Source: Flavobacterium praedii (lineage in GTDB: Bacteria > Bacteroidota > Bacteroidia > Flavobacteriales > Flavobacteriaceae). From it: DNA of 64,000 nt. The DNA is taken from positions 3,311,001-3,375,000 of the forward strand of contig NZ_CP113948.1 in assembly GCF_026810365.1 (NCBI RefSeq). The letters run 5' to 3'. Shown here one piece after another: positions 53,600 to 61,536 of the stretch (position 1 is its first letter; every line of letters begins with the position of its first letter). Both the position numbers and the translations under genes were made by a program. The notes under the pieces were generated by a model that saw nothing but the letters and a program-made list of their open reading frames with translations, made no database searches and had not been told where the DNA came from.

Positions 53600-53692
53600 T
53601 TTTTTTTAAGAGATACTAAGTTACTGAGAAGCTAAGAAACTAAGTTTTTTAAATCTTAGCAGCTTAGCTTCTTGGCATCTTAGCAACTTTAA
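53600..53692. repeat. Word palindrome 'aagctaagaaactaag / cttagcagcttagctt'
   Basis: gagaagctaagaaactaagt and atcttagcagcttagctt form a near-perfect inverted repeat with extra copies of the cttggcatcttagcaactt word. It fills the 97-bp gap between the PfpI-type gene and the alcohol dehydrogenase gene. The words match those at 42270-42321. Confidence 0.65.
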
Positions 53693-54463
53693 TTATTTTT
53701 TTGAATTCAATTGAGCTAATAATTTTTCAGCAACTAATTTTGACGAAGCAGGATTTTGACCCGTAATTAGTAAACCATCTTCTACTGCATAAGGATGCCA
53801 ATCGGCTACTTTGCTATAAGTTGCGCCATTGGTTTGTAATGCATCTTCTAATAAGAATGGAACAATTTTAGTTAATCCAACTGCTTCTTCTTCGGTATTA
53901 GCGAATCCAGTTACTTTTTTTCCTTTCACCAAAAATTGGCCATTTACCTTTACATTTTTCAAAGCTGCTGGTGCATGACAAACAAAAGCAACTGGTTTTT
54001 TATGAGTATAAAAATCTGAAATCAAAGCAATAGAAGTTGCATTCTCAACCAAATCCCAAAGTGGACCGTGACCTCCTGGGTAAAAAACCGCATCATAATC
54101 AGCTTGATTTACGTCTGCTAATTTTTTGGTATTTTTTAGTTTTTCCAATAAAACGGTGTCAGCATCAAATCGTTTGGTGTCTTCGGTTGCCGATGCTGGA
54201 TCAGCACTTTTTGGGTCAATTGGAGGTTGTCCTCCCTTTGGAGTGGCAATGTCTATTGCTACACCTTGGTCCAACAATGCATAATAAGGAGCAGCCAATT
54301 CTTCTGTCCAAAATCCTGTTTTTTCTCCTGTGTTACCCAATTGATCATGACTTGTAACTACAAATAATACTTTTTTCATCTTTTTGTTATTTTGTTTTTG
54401 TGCTGTTGCTATAAAGCAACTTACGGTTAATGCTAGAATTGTTAATACGGTTATTTTCCTCAT
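53693..54463 (-). CDS. Exported DJ-1/PfpI-family protein (Hsp31-like class I glutamine amidotransferase fold)
   Basis: This 256-aa protein has a signal peptide (MRKITVLTILALTVSCFIATAQ) followed by the Hsp31-type fold: HDQLGNTGEKTGFWTEELAAPY (catalytic-site Glu), YDAVFYPGGHGPLWD and nucleophile Cys in AFVCHAPAAL. Related cytoplasmic proteins act as glyoxalase III or protein deglycase-type enzymes; whether this exported form does is untested. A LysR regulator is divergently transcribed 88 nt away and probably controls this gene. Confidence 0.88.
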   Translation of the reverse strand: MRKITVLTILALTVSCFIATAQKQNNKKMKKVLFVVTSHDQLGNTGEKTGFWTEELAAPYYALLDQGVAIDIATPKGGQPPIDPKSADPASATEDTKRFDADTVLLEKLKNTKKLADVNQADYDAVFYPGGHGPLWDLVENATSIALISDFYTHKKPVAFVCHAPAALKNVKVNGQFLVKGKKVTGFANTEEEAVGLTKIVPFLLEDALQTNGATYSKVADWHPYAVEDGLLITGQNPASSKLVAEKLLAQLNSKK

Positions 54464-54551
54464 GACTGATTTTTTGATACTGCAAATTTATGGCGAATAT
54501 GGTATTAGTAAAAATAATTTAAATTATGTTTGTGATAAATATATTTATATC

Positions 54552-55448
54552 ATGGTTAATCTAGAGTGGTACCGAACGTTTAAATCGGTGTATAAAAACG
54601 GAAATTTTTCTTTGGCTGCCAAAGAATTATTTATCAGTCAACCAGCAGTAAGTCAGCAAATAGTGATGTTGGAGGCACATGTGGGTTACAAACTTTTCAA
54701 TCGAAAGTCCAAGGGGGTTGAACCGACAGAATATGCTAAGTTACTCAATAATTTAATCATTGATGCCTTAGATCGACTGGAAAATGTAGAAAATGGTTTT
54801 CGAGCTAAGGCTTTCAATGCCAATCGTTTATTGTCGGTCGGTATTTCCAGACATTTAATGAGCAGTATTGGGAGCGCATTGATTGCCAAATTTGATTTTA
54901 TCGATTTTACATTCCATACTAATGATGCGCTGTTTGATTTGGTGAATTCCAAAAAACTTGATTTTGCTATAGTAACCAAGAAATTTGACACTTTTGATAC
55001 GCTTCAAAAAAAGGTGGGTGAAATCAAACAAATTATCGTGGGTTCAAACAATATTGATCTTTCGAGCATCCAACAAAATTGTAAGATCAATGATTATGTT
55101 TCCGTTGAAAATTGGCTTAACGATCAAAAATGGTACAGTCATGATGCTGGAATTCCGCATATTAAATTATTTTGGTTGCATGTTTTTGCCAAAAAAAGAC
55201 CTTCGATGGTAGCCAATTATATTATTCCATCCGAATATGAAATGCTTGAAATCCTCAGCAAAAACACAGGTGTTGCAGTTACCTGGAATATCAATGCGAA
55301 AAATTTGATCCAAGAAAATAAATTGCAATTGATCTGGGACAGCAAAGAAATGCCCACTACCGATATGTTTTTATTGTCGGGAAAAAATGATAATTTGAGT
55401 GCTATTTTTCAGGATATTGAAACTGAATTAAAAGCAGTTTTAATCTAA
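54552..55448 (+). CDS. LysR-family transcriptional regulator
   Basis: The protein is 298 aa from MVNLEWYRTFKSVYKNGNFS. The longer frame upstream overlaps the divergent gene's start and is rejected. The N-terminal winged HTH is clear (FSLAAKELFISQPAVSQQIVMLEAHVGYKLFNR, residues ~19-52), followed by an effector-binding domain. LysR regulators commonly control the adjacent divergent gene, here the PfpI-type protein, and perhaps the alcohol dehydrogenase beyond it. Confidence 0.9.
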   Translation: MVNLEWYRTFKSVYKNGNFSLAAKELFISQPAVSQQIVMLEAHVGYKLFNRKSKGVEPTEYAKLLNNLIIDALDRLENVENGFRAKAFNANRLLSVGISRHLMSSIGSALIAKFDFIDFTFHTNDALFDLVNSKKLDFAIVTKKFDTFDTLQKKVGEIKQIIVGSNNIDLSSIQQNCKINDYVSVENWLNDQKWYSHDAGIPHIKLFWLHVFAKKRPSMVANYIIPSEYEMLEILSKNTGVAVTWNINAKNLIQENKLQLIWDSKEMPTTDMFLLSGKNDNLSAIFQDIETELKAVLI

Positions 55449-56060
55449 CTACTTTCTATAAAAATTATTATGATCAATATATTCCCAAACTTTATGAGGT
55501 AAAAGAGGCTGAACATTTTTTCCTCTCTTAACATTTTCTCGAATAAAAGTCGAAGATATTTCCACAACAGGAGCATCTATCATGTGTACTTTGGGATGGT
55601 TTTTCAAATCCGAATTTTGATGCACTAGCTCGTCTTTAAGGCTTGTGTCAGTTTCGGAAGAAATGCGGGGATATACATAAATATCATGGTGTGCCATAAT
55701 CACTTCAAAGTTTTTCCATTTGTGTAATGACTTTAAATTGTCTTCTCCCATAATCAAGGAAAACTGGTGATCTGGATGTTTTTCCTGTAAATGTGCTAAA
55801 GTATGAACGGTATAGTTGGGTTGTGATAATTTGAACTCTATGTCCGAAGGTTTTATTTTAGGAAAATCTTCGGTGGCAAGATGCACCATTTGTAAACGGT
55901 GATAGTCATCGAGTAAAGTGCTTTTCTTTTTCAGTGGATTGTGTGGCGTAACCACCATCCAGACCTGATCCAAATCGGCATGTTCGGCCATGTGATTGGC
56001 AATGATAAGATGCCCAACATGAATGGGATTAAACGTTCCGAAATAAAGTCCGATTTTCAT
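55449..56060 (-). CDS. nadD: Nicotinate-nucleotide adenylyltransferase
   Basis: This 203-aa protein has the nucleotidyltransferase motif GTFNPIHVGHL at residues 8-18 and the C-terminal ISSTFIRE motif. It converts nicotinate mononucleotide and ATP to deamido-NAD+ in NAD synthesis. It is followed by a repeat-filled gap and sits downstream of gmk and yicC on the same strand, as commonly seen in Flavobacteria. Confidence 0.94.
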   Translation of the reverse strand: MKIGLYFGTFNPIHVGHLIIANHMAEHADLDQVWMVVTPHNPLKKKSTLLDDYHRLQMVHLATEDFPKIKPSDIEFKLSQPNYTVHTLAHLQEKHPDHQFSLIMGEDNLKSLHKWKNFEVIMAHHDIYVYPRISSETDTSLKDELVHQNSDLKNHPKVHMIDAPVVEISSTFIRENVKRGKNVQPLLPHKVWEYIDHNNFYRK

Positions 56061-56144
56061 GAGTTTAATTGAAAGATTTAAGAATTGAAAGATTTAAAAA
56101 TTACGAAAAGTGAATTTAATTTTTAAATCTTTCAATTTTTAAAT
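56061..56144. repeat. Word palindrome in the gmk-nadD gap
   Basis: attgaaagatttaagaattg and gaaagatttaaaaatt are mirrored by aatttttaaatctttcaatt and tttaaattt. The 84-bp gap is almost entirely made of these words. Confidence 0.6.
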
Positions 56145-56717
56145 TTATTTGTTTACAAAATTCTTCACCAATTGATACGCTTCTTCCAGAGCAACTGGTA
56201 AATCATAATTTTTGATAATTACATCAAATTGTGGCGCAGTAGCCAGTTCTACTGAAGCTTTTGCAATACGCATATTGATTTTGTCATCACTTTCGGTAGA
56301 GCGCTCCTTTAATCTTCTTTTGAGTTCATCAACACTTGGAGGTTTAACAAAAACAGCCAAAGTTTCCTCAGGAAATTTATGCTTGATGCGTAATCCGCCT
56401 GCAACGTCAATATCAAAAATCACGTTTTTTCCTTTGGCCCAAATGCGTTCTACTTCGCTTTTTAATGTACCGTAGAAATTATCTCTGTAGACTTCTTCCC
56501 ATTCTACAAAATCTTCGGCCTTGATGTGTTTTTTAAACTCTTCCAAAGACATAAAGTAATAATCCTTGCCATTTACTTCTTCGCCACGTGCTTCCCGTGT
56601 AGCTGCCGAAATCGAAAATTCTAAATTCAAATCTTCTTTTCCTAATAAATGTCTAACTATGGTTGTTTTTCCTGATCCCGATGGTGCCGAGAATACGATT
56701 AATTTTCCTTTCTTCAT
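56145..56717 (-). CDS. gmk: Guanylate kinase
   Basis: The protein is 190 aa from MKKGKLIVFSAPSGSGKTT, with the P-loop at residues 10-18. SISAATREARGEEVNGKDYYFMS (GMP-binding) and DIDVAGGLRIK follow. An in-frame ATG 7 codons upstream (56738) lies inside the double-palindrome repeat at 56732-56760, which argues for the later start. It phosphorylates GMP to GDP. Confidence 0.95.
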   Translation of the reverse strand: MKKGKLIVFSAPSGSGKTTIVRHLLGKEDLNLEFSISAATREARGEEVNGKDYYFMSLEEFKKHIKAEDFVEWEEVYRDNFYGTLKSEVERIWAKGKNVIFDIDVAGGLRIKHKFPEETLAVFVKPPSVDELKRRLKERSTESDDKINMRIAKASVELATAPQFDVIIKNYDLPVALEEAYQLVKNFVNK

Positions 56718-56731
56718 TGCTTTATGCTTTT

Positions 56732-56810
56732 CTTGCAAGGTTTTTTTGAACCTTGTAGGTATGGTTTTAAAATAGGAAACCTACAAGGATTAAAAAAAAA
56801 ACTTGCAGGT
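56732..56810. repeat. Double palindrome element (cttgcaagg / ccttgtaggt), copy 2
   Basis: cttgcaaggttttttt and aaccttgtaggt form palindrome 1 (56732-56760). acctacaagg and cttgcaggt form palindrome 2 (56779-56810) with a long A-rich loop. It has the same two-unit inverted layout as 45709-45785. It fills the gap between yicC and gmk. Confidence 0.8.
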
Positions 56811-56815
56811 TAACT

Positions 56816-57676
56816 TTATAGTACATTCAATACTTGTTCTTTAATTTTTTCCAATTCGTCTTTCATCTGAACCACTAATTTTTGCATCTGCGCATGGTTC
56901 GATTTCGATCCCATAGTGTTGATTTCACGACCCATTTCTTGGGTAATGAATCCTAGTTTTCTACCGTTGGCTTCGGTTCCGTTGATAGTTTCCAGGAAAT
57001 AATCCAAATGATTGGTCAAACGTACTTTCTCTTCGGTGATGTCCAGTTTCTCTAGATAGTAAATCAATTCTTGCTCAAAACGGTTTTCATCTACATTGAC
57101 TTTCAATTCTGTTATGGCAGTTTGCAAACGGTCTTTTATCGCTTGAACACGCTCAGGATCCAGTGCCAAAGCTTCGGTCATATATTGACGAATATTCCCG
57201 ATACGCAATTGAAATTCGTTTTCTAGAGATTGACCTTCGTCTTTACGGAAATTCAAAATATTTTGTAACGCTTCTTCGATTACGGTTTGAATTTGTACCC
57301 AGTCATTTTCGTCGATTTCCTCGCGTTCAATTTTCATGGTGTCAGGCATGCGCACGGCCATTTTCATCAACTCGGTTTCATCGGCATTGGCATATACTTC
57401 TCTCAATTGATTGATGTATGCTTTTACGATAGGCACATTAACCTTGGTCGAAGTTTGTTCAGCGGTACTTTCGATAAAAATAGAAAAATCTACTTTACCT
57501 CTTTCTAGTTTCAGTGCGATTTGGTTGCGTAAACCCAATTCCATTTCGCGATATAGAGAAGGCATTCGTACATTTAAATCCAAACCTTTACTGTTTAAAG
57601 ATTTTACTTCTACTGTAATTTTTTTGGAAGGTAATTGCAAAGTAGCTTTACCAAAACCAGTCATCGATTGTATCAT
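56816..57676 (-). CDS. YicC-family protein
   Basis: This 286-aa protein begins with the family signature MIQSMTGFGKATLQL and ends with FITQEMGREINTMGSKSNHAQMQ, the conserved C-terminal DUF1732 part. YicC proteins are linked to RNA turnover and stationary-phase endoribonuclease activity in E. coli. Position next to gmk is conserved in many bacteria. Confidence 0.93.
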   Translation of the reverse strand: MIQSMTGFGKATLQLPSKKITVEVKSLNSKGLDLNVRMPSLYREMELGLRNQIALKLERGKVDFSIFIESTAEQTSTKVNVPIVKAYINQLREVYANADETELMKMAVRMPDTMKIEREEIDENDWVQIQTVIEEALQNILNFRKDEGQSLENEFQLRIGNIRQYMTEALALDPERVQAIKDRLQTAITELKVNVDENRFEQELIYYLEKLDITEEKVRLTNHLDYFLETINGTEANGRKLGFITQEMGREINTMGSKSNHAQMQKLVVQMKDELEKIKEQVLNVL

Positions 57677-57710
57677 ATTGTTTTCTAAAAGTGTGTAAAG
57701 ATAATAAAAA

Positions 57711-57778
57711 AAGCCCCCTAACCCCCGAAGGGGGAATTAAGAAGTCTTGAAATTCCCCCTTCGGGGGTTAGGGGGCTT
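57711..57778. repeat. Perfect 28-bp palindrome overlapping the 3' end of the DMT exporter gene
   Basis: The arms 57711-57738 and 57751-57778 (aagccccctaaccccc-gaagggggaatt) are exact reverse complements around a 12-nt loop. The right arm encodes the last residues of the transporter (KPPNPRRGNF), so the gene has run into or been overwritten by the repeat. Degenerate copies lie at 18558-18586 and 38453-38480. Confidence 0.9.
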
Positions 57779-58648
57779 CTGTGTTACCAAATAAACTCCA
57801 GTAAATATTAATAGAGCGGAACCGATCTTAACTAAACTCAAGGTGTCTTTACCTAAACTAATGGCAAAAATGGTGGCAAATAAGGGTTGCAAGTAAATGA
57901 AAACGGCTACTGTGGTTGGTTTTAATTCTTTCATCGAAAGTAAATTTAACAAATAAGTTAAGAAGGTAGAAATTACGACCACAAAACCTATTTTCCAGTA
58001 AATAGCTGTTGGAACAATAGTCCAATCAACAGTTGAAAATTGACTCCATCCAAAAGGCAAAACCATTACAAAACCAAATAAATAAATCCATTTTACAAAT
58101 GTAAAAGCACTGTATTTATTCATTAATTTCTTTACTATAATCAGATAGAATCCATATGAAATAGCATTGACCAAAACCAGAAAGTTGCCCAATCCAGATT
58201 GCGAAGTATCGCCAATGGATTTTCCATAAAGTATAAGAGATGCCGTTCCGATCAAACCAAGAACAATTCCCAATACCATTCTTTTTTTCATGCGTTCCTT
58301 TATAATAATGGCCGAAAGTACCAAGACAATCATTGGTGTAGAAACCATAATGACCGCGGCCGAAATAGGAGAGGTTAAGCTTAACCCTTTGAAAAAAGTC
58401 AGCATATTAAAGGCAACTCCAAAAAATGCAGCAGCAATTATTCGAGGAAAATCATTCAGTGCAATTTTTTCTTTAGGCATAAAAAGCCAAACCAACCAAA
58501 ACAAAAGCATGGAACCTCCAGCGCGCATAAGGATGAATCCGTAGGCATCGATGTATTTTGGCATTACATCTTTGGCAATGGTAAAAGTGATGCCGTAAAT
58601 TATAGAAACTATAGTGGCGCCAATTAAGGCAAGATTTCTTTTAGACAT
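57737..58648 (-). CDS. EamA/DMT-superfamily transporter
   Basis: This 303-aa protein has ten predicted membrane spans in two EamA repeats (residues ~5-140 and ~150-290). Typical segments are GITFTIAKDVMPKYIDAYGFILMRAGG and TVAVFIYLQPLFATIFAISLG. It would export a small metabolite such as an amino acid. The last 12 residues, PPNPRRGNFKTS, are encoded by the palindrome at 57711-57778 and are not expected to matter for transport. Confidence 0.87.
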   Translation of the reverse strand: MSKRNLALIGATIVSIIYGITFTIAKDVMPKYIDAYGFILMRAGGSMLLFWLVWLFMPKEKIALNDFPRIIAAAFFGVAFNMLTFFKGLSLTSPISAAVIMVSTPMIVLVLSAIIIKERMKKRMVLGIVLGLIGTASLILYGKSIGDTSQSGLGNFLVLVNAISYGFYLIIVKKLMNKYSAFTFVKWIYLFGFVMVLPFGWSQFSTVDWTIVPTAIYWKIGFVVVISTFLTYLLNLLSMKELKPTTVAVFIYLQPLFATIFAISLGKDTLSLVKIGSALLIFTGVYLVTQKPPNPRRGNFKTS

Positions 58649-58716
58649 TACTAAATTTGGGGTTTTGATTATTTTAAATCTCCATCTATTTCGAAGAAGA
58701 GTTGAGGTTGGGTCTT

Positions 58717-59049
58717 TTAATCTAAATCTAGACTTTTTATCAAATCCCGAATAACAGCATCAGAAATTGAAGTGTGCTCGGATTTGTCGTAAATAGAAAG
58801 TAAATAAACCGTTTCTTCTTGAATATAAATATAAGAAATTACTCTAGCACCACCACTTTTACCTTTCCCTTTGGAAGCAATTGCCATTCGGATTTTATAG
58901 CAATTTTGAAGAATTTCATCACCCCTTTTGGGGTTTGATTCCAAGTCGTCCAAAAGTTTTTCATAGTCTTTTGGAATTGAGCGATGTTTTTTTGACAATG
59001 ATTTTAGTTCTTTATCAAATGTTGGGATAGCGATTATTTTATAGCTCAT
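58717..59049 (-). CDS. ParE/RelE-type toxin of a type II toxin-antitoxin pair
   Basis: This 110-aa protein has the RelE/ParE fold pattern: FDKELKSLSKKHRSIPKDYEKLL, NCYKIRMAIASKGKGKSGGARVISYIYI and ETVYLLSIYDKSEHTSISD. The C-terminal YDKS segment resembles this toxin family. The start overlaps the antitoxin gene by 11 nt. Whether it cuts mRNA or inhibits gyrase is not clear from sequence. Confidence 0.85.
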   Translation of the reverse strand: MSYKIIAIPTFDKELKSLSKKHRSIPKDYEKLLDDLESNPKRGDEILQNCYKIRMAIASKGKGKSGGARVISYIYIQEETVYLLSIYDKSEHTSISDAVIRDLIKSLDLD

Positions 59050-59272
59050 CTAGCAACTCTCTTGCGGGTTTTCCTTTTAGTTTACCAGCTTTTATCAACT
59101 TCATTTCTTCAACAGCTTGGCGGATGTTGTTTAGGATTTCTTCTTCGGTTTGTTCTGGTTCATCCCAAGTTTCCAGATCTTTATACTTTGCTTTCATCTG
59201 TTTCCATTCTTTTATAGGAATAAAAACTCCCGCAGCTTTTCCTTTTTCGTTTTGAATGATTTGTAAACTCAT
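59039..59272 (-). CDS. Antitoxin of the ParE/RelE pair
   Basis: This acidic 77-aa protein starts MSLQIIQNEKGKAAGVFIPI, reminiscent of Phd/RelB-type N-terminal dimerisation segments, followed by a long charged helix ending GKPARELLDEL. It lies immediately upstream of the toxin and overlaps it by 11 nt, the usual order for antitoxin first. Confidence 0.8.
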   Translation of the reverse strand: MSLQIIQNEKGKAAGVFIPIKEWKQMKAKYKDLETWDEPEQTEEEILNNIRQAVEEMKLIKAGKLKGKPARELLDEL

Positions 59273-59382
59273 GACATTGAAATTTAGAGTGTAAAGATAA
59301 AGAAAAAAGTGTTCAGTGTTCAGTCGTAATTTAGAGTTAAGTCACTGTATATTGTTTTGACCCCAGAGTAATCCTTTCTTTT

Positions 59383-59733
59383 TTACACCAAGGCTTTCAT
59401 TACTTGAAGTATATTTTGTTGTGTATTGCCAATGTATATTTTTTCATTAATGATAAAAACTGGACGACTCAAGAAGGTATAATGCTCTAGTATGAATTTT
59501 TTGTAATCGGCTTCGGTAAGGGATTTGTTTTTTAAATCCATCGATTTATACAATTGTGCTTTTTTACTAAACAAGGCTTCGTAACTCCCTGAAAGGCGAT
59601 GCATTTCCTCTAGTTCTTCAATAGTAATAGGGTTTTGTTTGATGTCATGAAAAACCAAATCATGATCTTTTGGTAGTGATTTTATAATTTTGCGGCAGGT
59701 GTCACAAGAAGCGAGATAGTATATTTTATTCAT
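59383..59733 (-). CDS. ArsC/Spx-family thioredoxin-fold protein
   Basis: The protein is 116 aa from MNKIYYLASCDTCRKIIKSL; the upstream 21-codon extension is rejected. The CxxC motif SCDTC at residues 9-13 and the HDIKQNPITIEELEEM, LSRPVFIINEKIYIG pattern place it with ArsC/YffB/Spx-like proteins. It could be an arsenate reductase or an Spx-type regulator, and family membership does not decide which. It is divergent from the DinB-like gene. Confidence 0.85.
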   Translation of the reverse strand: MNKIYYLASCDTCRKIIKSLPKDHDLVFHDIKQNPITIEELEEMHRLSGSYEALFSKKAQLYKSMDLKNKSLTEADYKKFILEHYTFLSRPVFIINEKIYIGNTQQNILQVMKALV

Positions 59734-59807
59734 TTTTTTCTTTTTTCTGAATGCAAAGGAAATCATTTGACACTTAAAATGTTTAATTTTATGCAAAAAT
59801 TACAATC

Positions 59808-60263
59808 ATGCAAGATACATTTGAAGTAAACAGAACAGGCAGAAAAATGTTGAGTTCTTATTTTGAAAATTACACATTAGAACAACTGAATAAAATTCCA
59901 GATGGATTCAGTAATAATTTAATTTGGAATTTAGGTCATATTGTGGTGACGCAACAATTATTAGTTTATAAATTATCAGGTTTGCCAATGGCGGTGTCTG
60001 ATGAGATGGTTGAAAAATATCGTAAGGGTACCAAACCGGAACACGATGTGACACAAGAAGAAGCCAATCAAATCCAAGCATTGTTATTTCAAACAATAGA
60101 CCAATTAGAAGTTGATTATAAAAACGGAATTTTTGTGAATTATCAAGAATATCCAACTTCTACGGGGTATATTTTAAAAAGCACAAAAGGAGCAATTGAA
60201 TTTAATAACTTTCACGAAGGCTTGCATATTGGAATTATGATGAGCATCAGAAAGTTTATTTAA
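59808..60263 (+). CDS. DinB-family protein
   Basis: This 151-aa four-helix-bundle protein has His residues placed as in DinB/YfiT metal-binding proteins: LGHIVVTQQLL and FHEGLHIGIMMS. Many such proteins use a metal for thiol transfer, but the substrate is unknown. It lies divergently from the ArsC-like gene, 74 nt away, and 62 nt upstream of the PLP enzyme. Confidence 0.85.
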   Translation: MQDTFEVNRTGRKMLSSYFENYTLEQLNKIPDGFSNNLIWNLGHIVVTQQLLVYKLSGLPMAVSDEMVEKYRKGTKPEHDVTQEEANQIQALLFQTIDQLEVDYKNGIFVNYQEYPTSTGYILKSTKGAIEFNNFHEGLHIGIMMSIRKFI

Positions 60264-60325
60264 CTTTGCAGGTCAATTTATAAAAAAGAGGTTAGCTAAG
60301 AACTAACTAAAAAACAAAAATCCAA

Positions 60326-61471
60326 ATGAAATTCAATACCAAAGTTATTCATGGTGGACAACATCATGATCCAAGTACAGGAGCGGTAATGCCTCCAGTA
60401 TACCAAACCTCGACCTTTGTACAAACAAGTCCAGGAAAGCCTTTAAATCCAGATTACGAATACAGTAGAGCCGCAAATCCTACACGTACAGCGCTTGAGA
60501 ATGCTTTGGCGAGTATCGAAAACGGAACACGCGGATTGGCTTTTTCATCAGGATTGGCCGCTACGGATTGTATTTTAAGATCGTTTAAAGCGGGTGACGA
60601 AATCATCGCTATGGATGATTTATACGGTGGTACCTACAGAATGTTTACCCGTATTTATAAAGATAGCGGAATTGTATTTCATTTTGTCGATATGAATGAT
60701 TTGGATAAATTCAAGAAGTTGATTACTAAGAAAACCAAAATGGTTTGGGTAGAAACACCAACAAACCCTTTAATGAAATTGGCCGACATTCAAGAAATTG
60801 CCAAAATTACCAAAGCGCATAATATCCTTTTTGCTGTTGATAATACTTTTGCAACACCTTATCTACAAAAGCCTTTGGACTTAGGAGCTGATATTGTTAT
60901 GCATTCGGCCACTAAATATTTAGGAGGGCATTCAGATGTAATTGCTGGTGCTTTGATTGTAAAAGACGAAGCTTTGGGAGACCAATTGCATTTTCAGCAA
61001 TTTGCTACGGGAGCGACCTTGGGGCCAATGGATAGTTTTTTGGTACTTAGAGGTATAAAAACCCTGCATTTAAGAGTGCAAAGGCACTGTGAAAATGGCG
61101 CTAAAGTGGTTGAATTTTTGAGTAATCACTCCAAAATAAAAACAGTTTATTACCCAGGATTGCCGAGTCATCCACATCATGAAATCGCGATAAAACAAAT
61201 GAGCGGTTTTGGAGGAATGGTTTCGTTTACATTTGTTTCAGGTAAAAAAGAAGAAGCAATTGATTTTCTAGAAAGACTAAAAGTATTCACTCTAGCAGAA
61301 TCTTTGGGTGGAGTTGAATCCTTGGCCAATCATCCAGCACTAATGACGCATGCATCAATTCCGGAGGACAAAAGAAAAGCAATTGGAATCACAGACGATT
61401 TGGTACGATTGAGTGTTGGTATCGAAGATGCTGATGATTTGATTGCCGACTTGATTCAGGCATTAGAATAA
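60326..61471 (+). CDS. Cystathionine gamma-synthase/lyase-type PLP enzyme
   Basis: This 381-aa protein belongs to the Cys/Met metabolism PLP family: SSGLAATDCIL, DDLYGGTYR, ETPTNPLMKLADI, DNTFATPYLQ and the PLP Lys near residue 197 in MHSATKYLGGHSDVI. The C-terminal SLGGVESLANHPALMTH and RLSVGIEDADDLI match. It makes cystathionine or cleaves it, and sequence alone cannot separate synthase from lyase. Confidence 0.9.
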   Translation: MKFNTKVIHGGQHHDPSTGAVMPPVYQTSTFVQTSPGKPLNPDYEYSRAANPTRTALENALASIENGTRGLAFSSGLAATDCILRSFKAGDEIIAMDDLYGGTYRMFTRIYKDSGIVFHFVDMNDLDKFKKLITKKTKMVWVETPTNPLMKLADIQEIAKITKAHNILFAVDNTFATPYLQKPLDLGADIVMHSATKYLGGHSDVIAGALIVKDEALGDQLHFQQFATGATLGPMDSFLVLRGIKTLHLRVQRHCENGAKVVEFLSNHSKIKTVYYPGLPSHPHHEIAIKQMSGFGGMVSFTFVSGKKEEAIDFLERLKVFTLAESLGGVESLANHPALMTHASIPEDKRKAIGITDDLVRLSVGIEDADDLIADLIQALE

Positions 61472-61481
61472 AGGTGTAAAA

Positions 61482-61522
61482 AAAATCCCAATTTTATTAA
61501 ACGAATAAAATTGGGATTTTTT
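61482..61522. terminator. Bidirectional terminator between the PLP enzyme and outer-membrane protein genes
   Basis: aaaaatcccaattttatt and aataaaattgggattttt form an 18-bp stem around a 5-nt loop with A/T tails. Confidence 0.85.
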
Positions 61523-61536
61523 TTGAACTATTTTGT

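Noticed and set aside
56718..56738. Seven-codon N-terminal extension of guanylate kinase
   Set aside because: The alternative ATG lies in a dispersed palindrome element, and the downstream ATG gives the standard N-terminus before the P-loop.
58717..59272. Toxin-antitoxin pair as part of a larger mobile island
   Set aside because: No integrase, direct repeats or marked composition shift were seen around it. It looks like an isolated type II pair.
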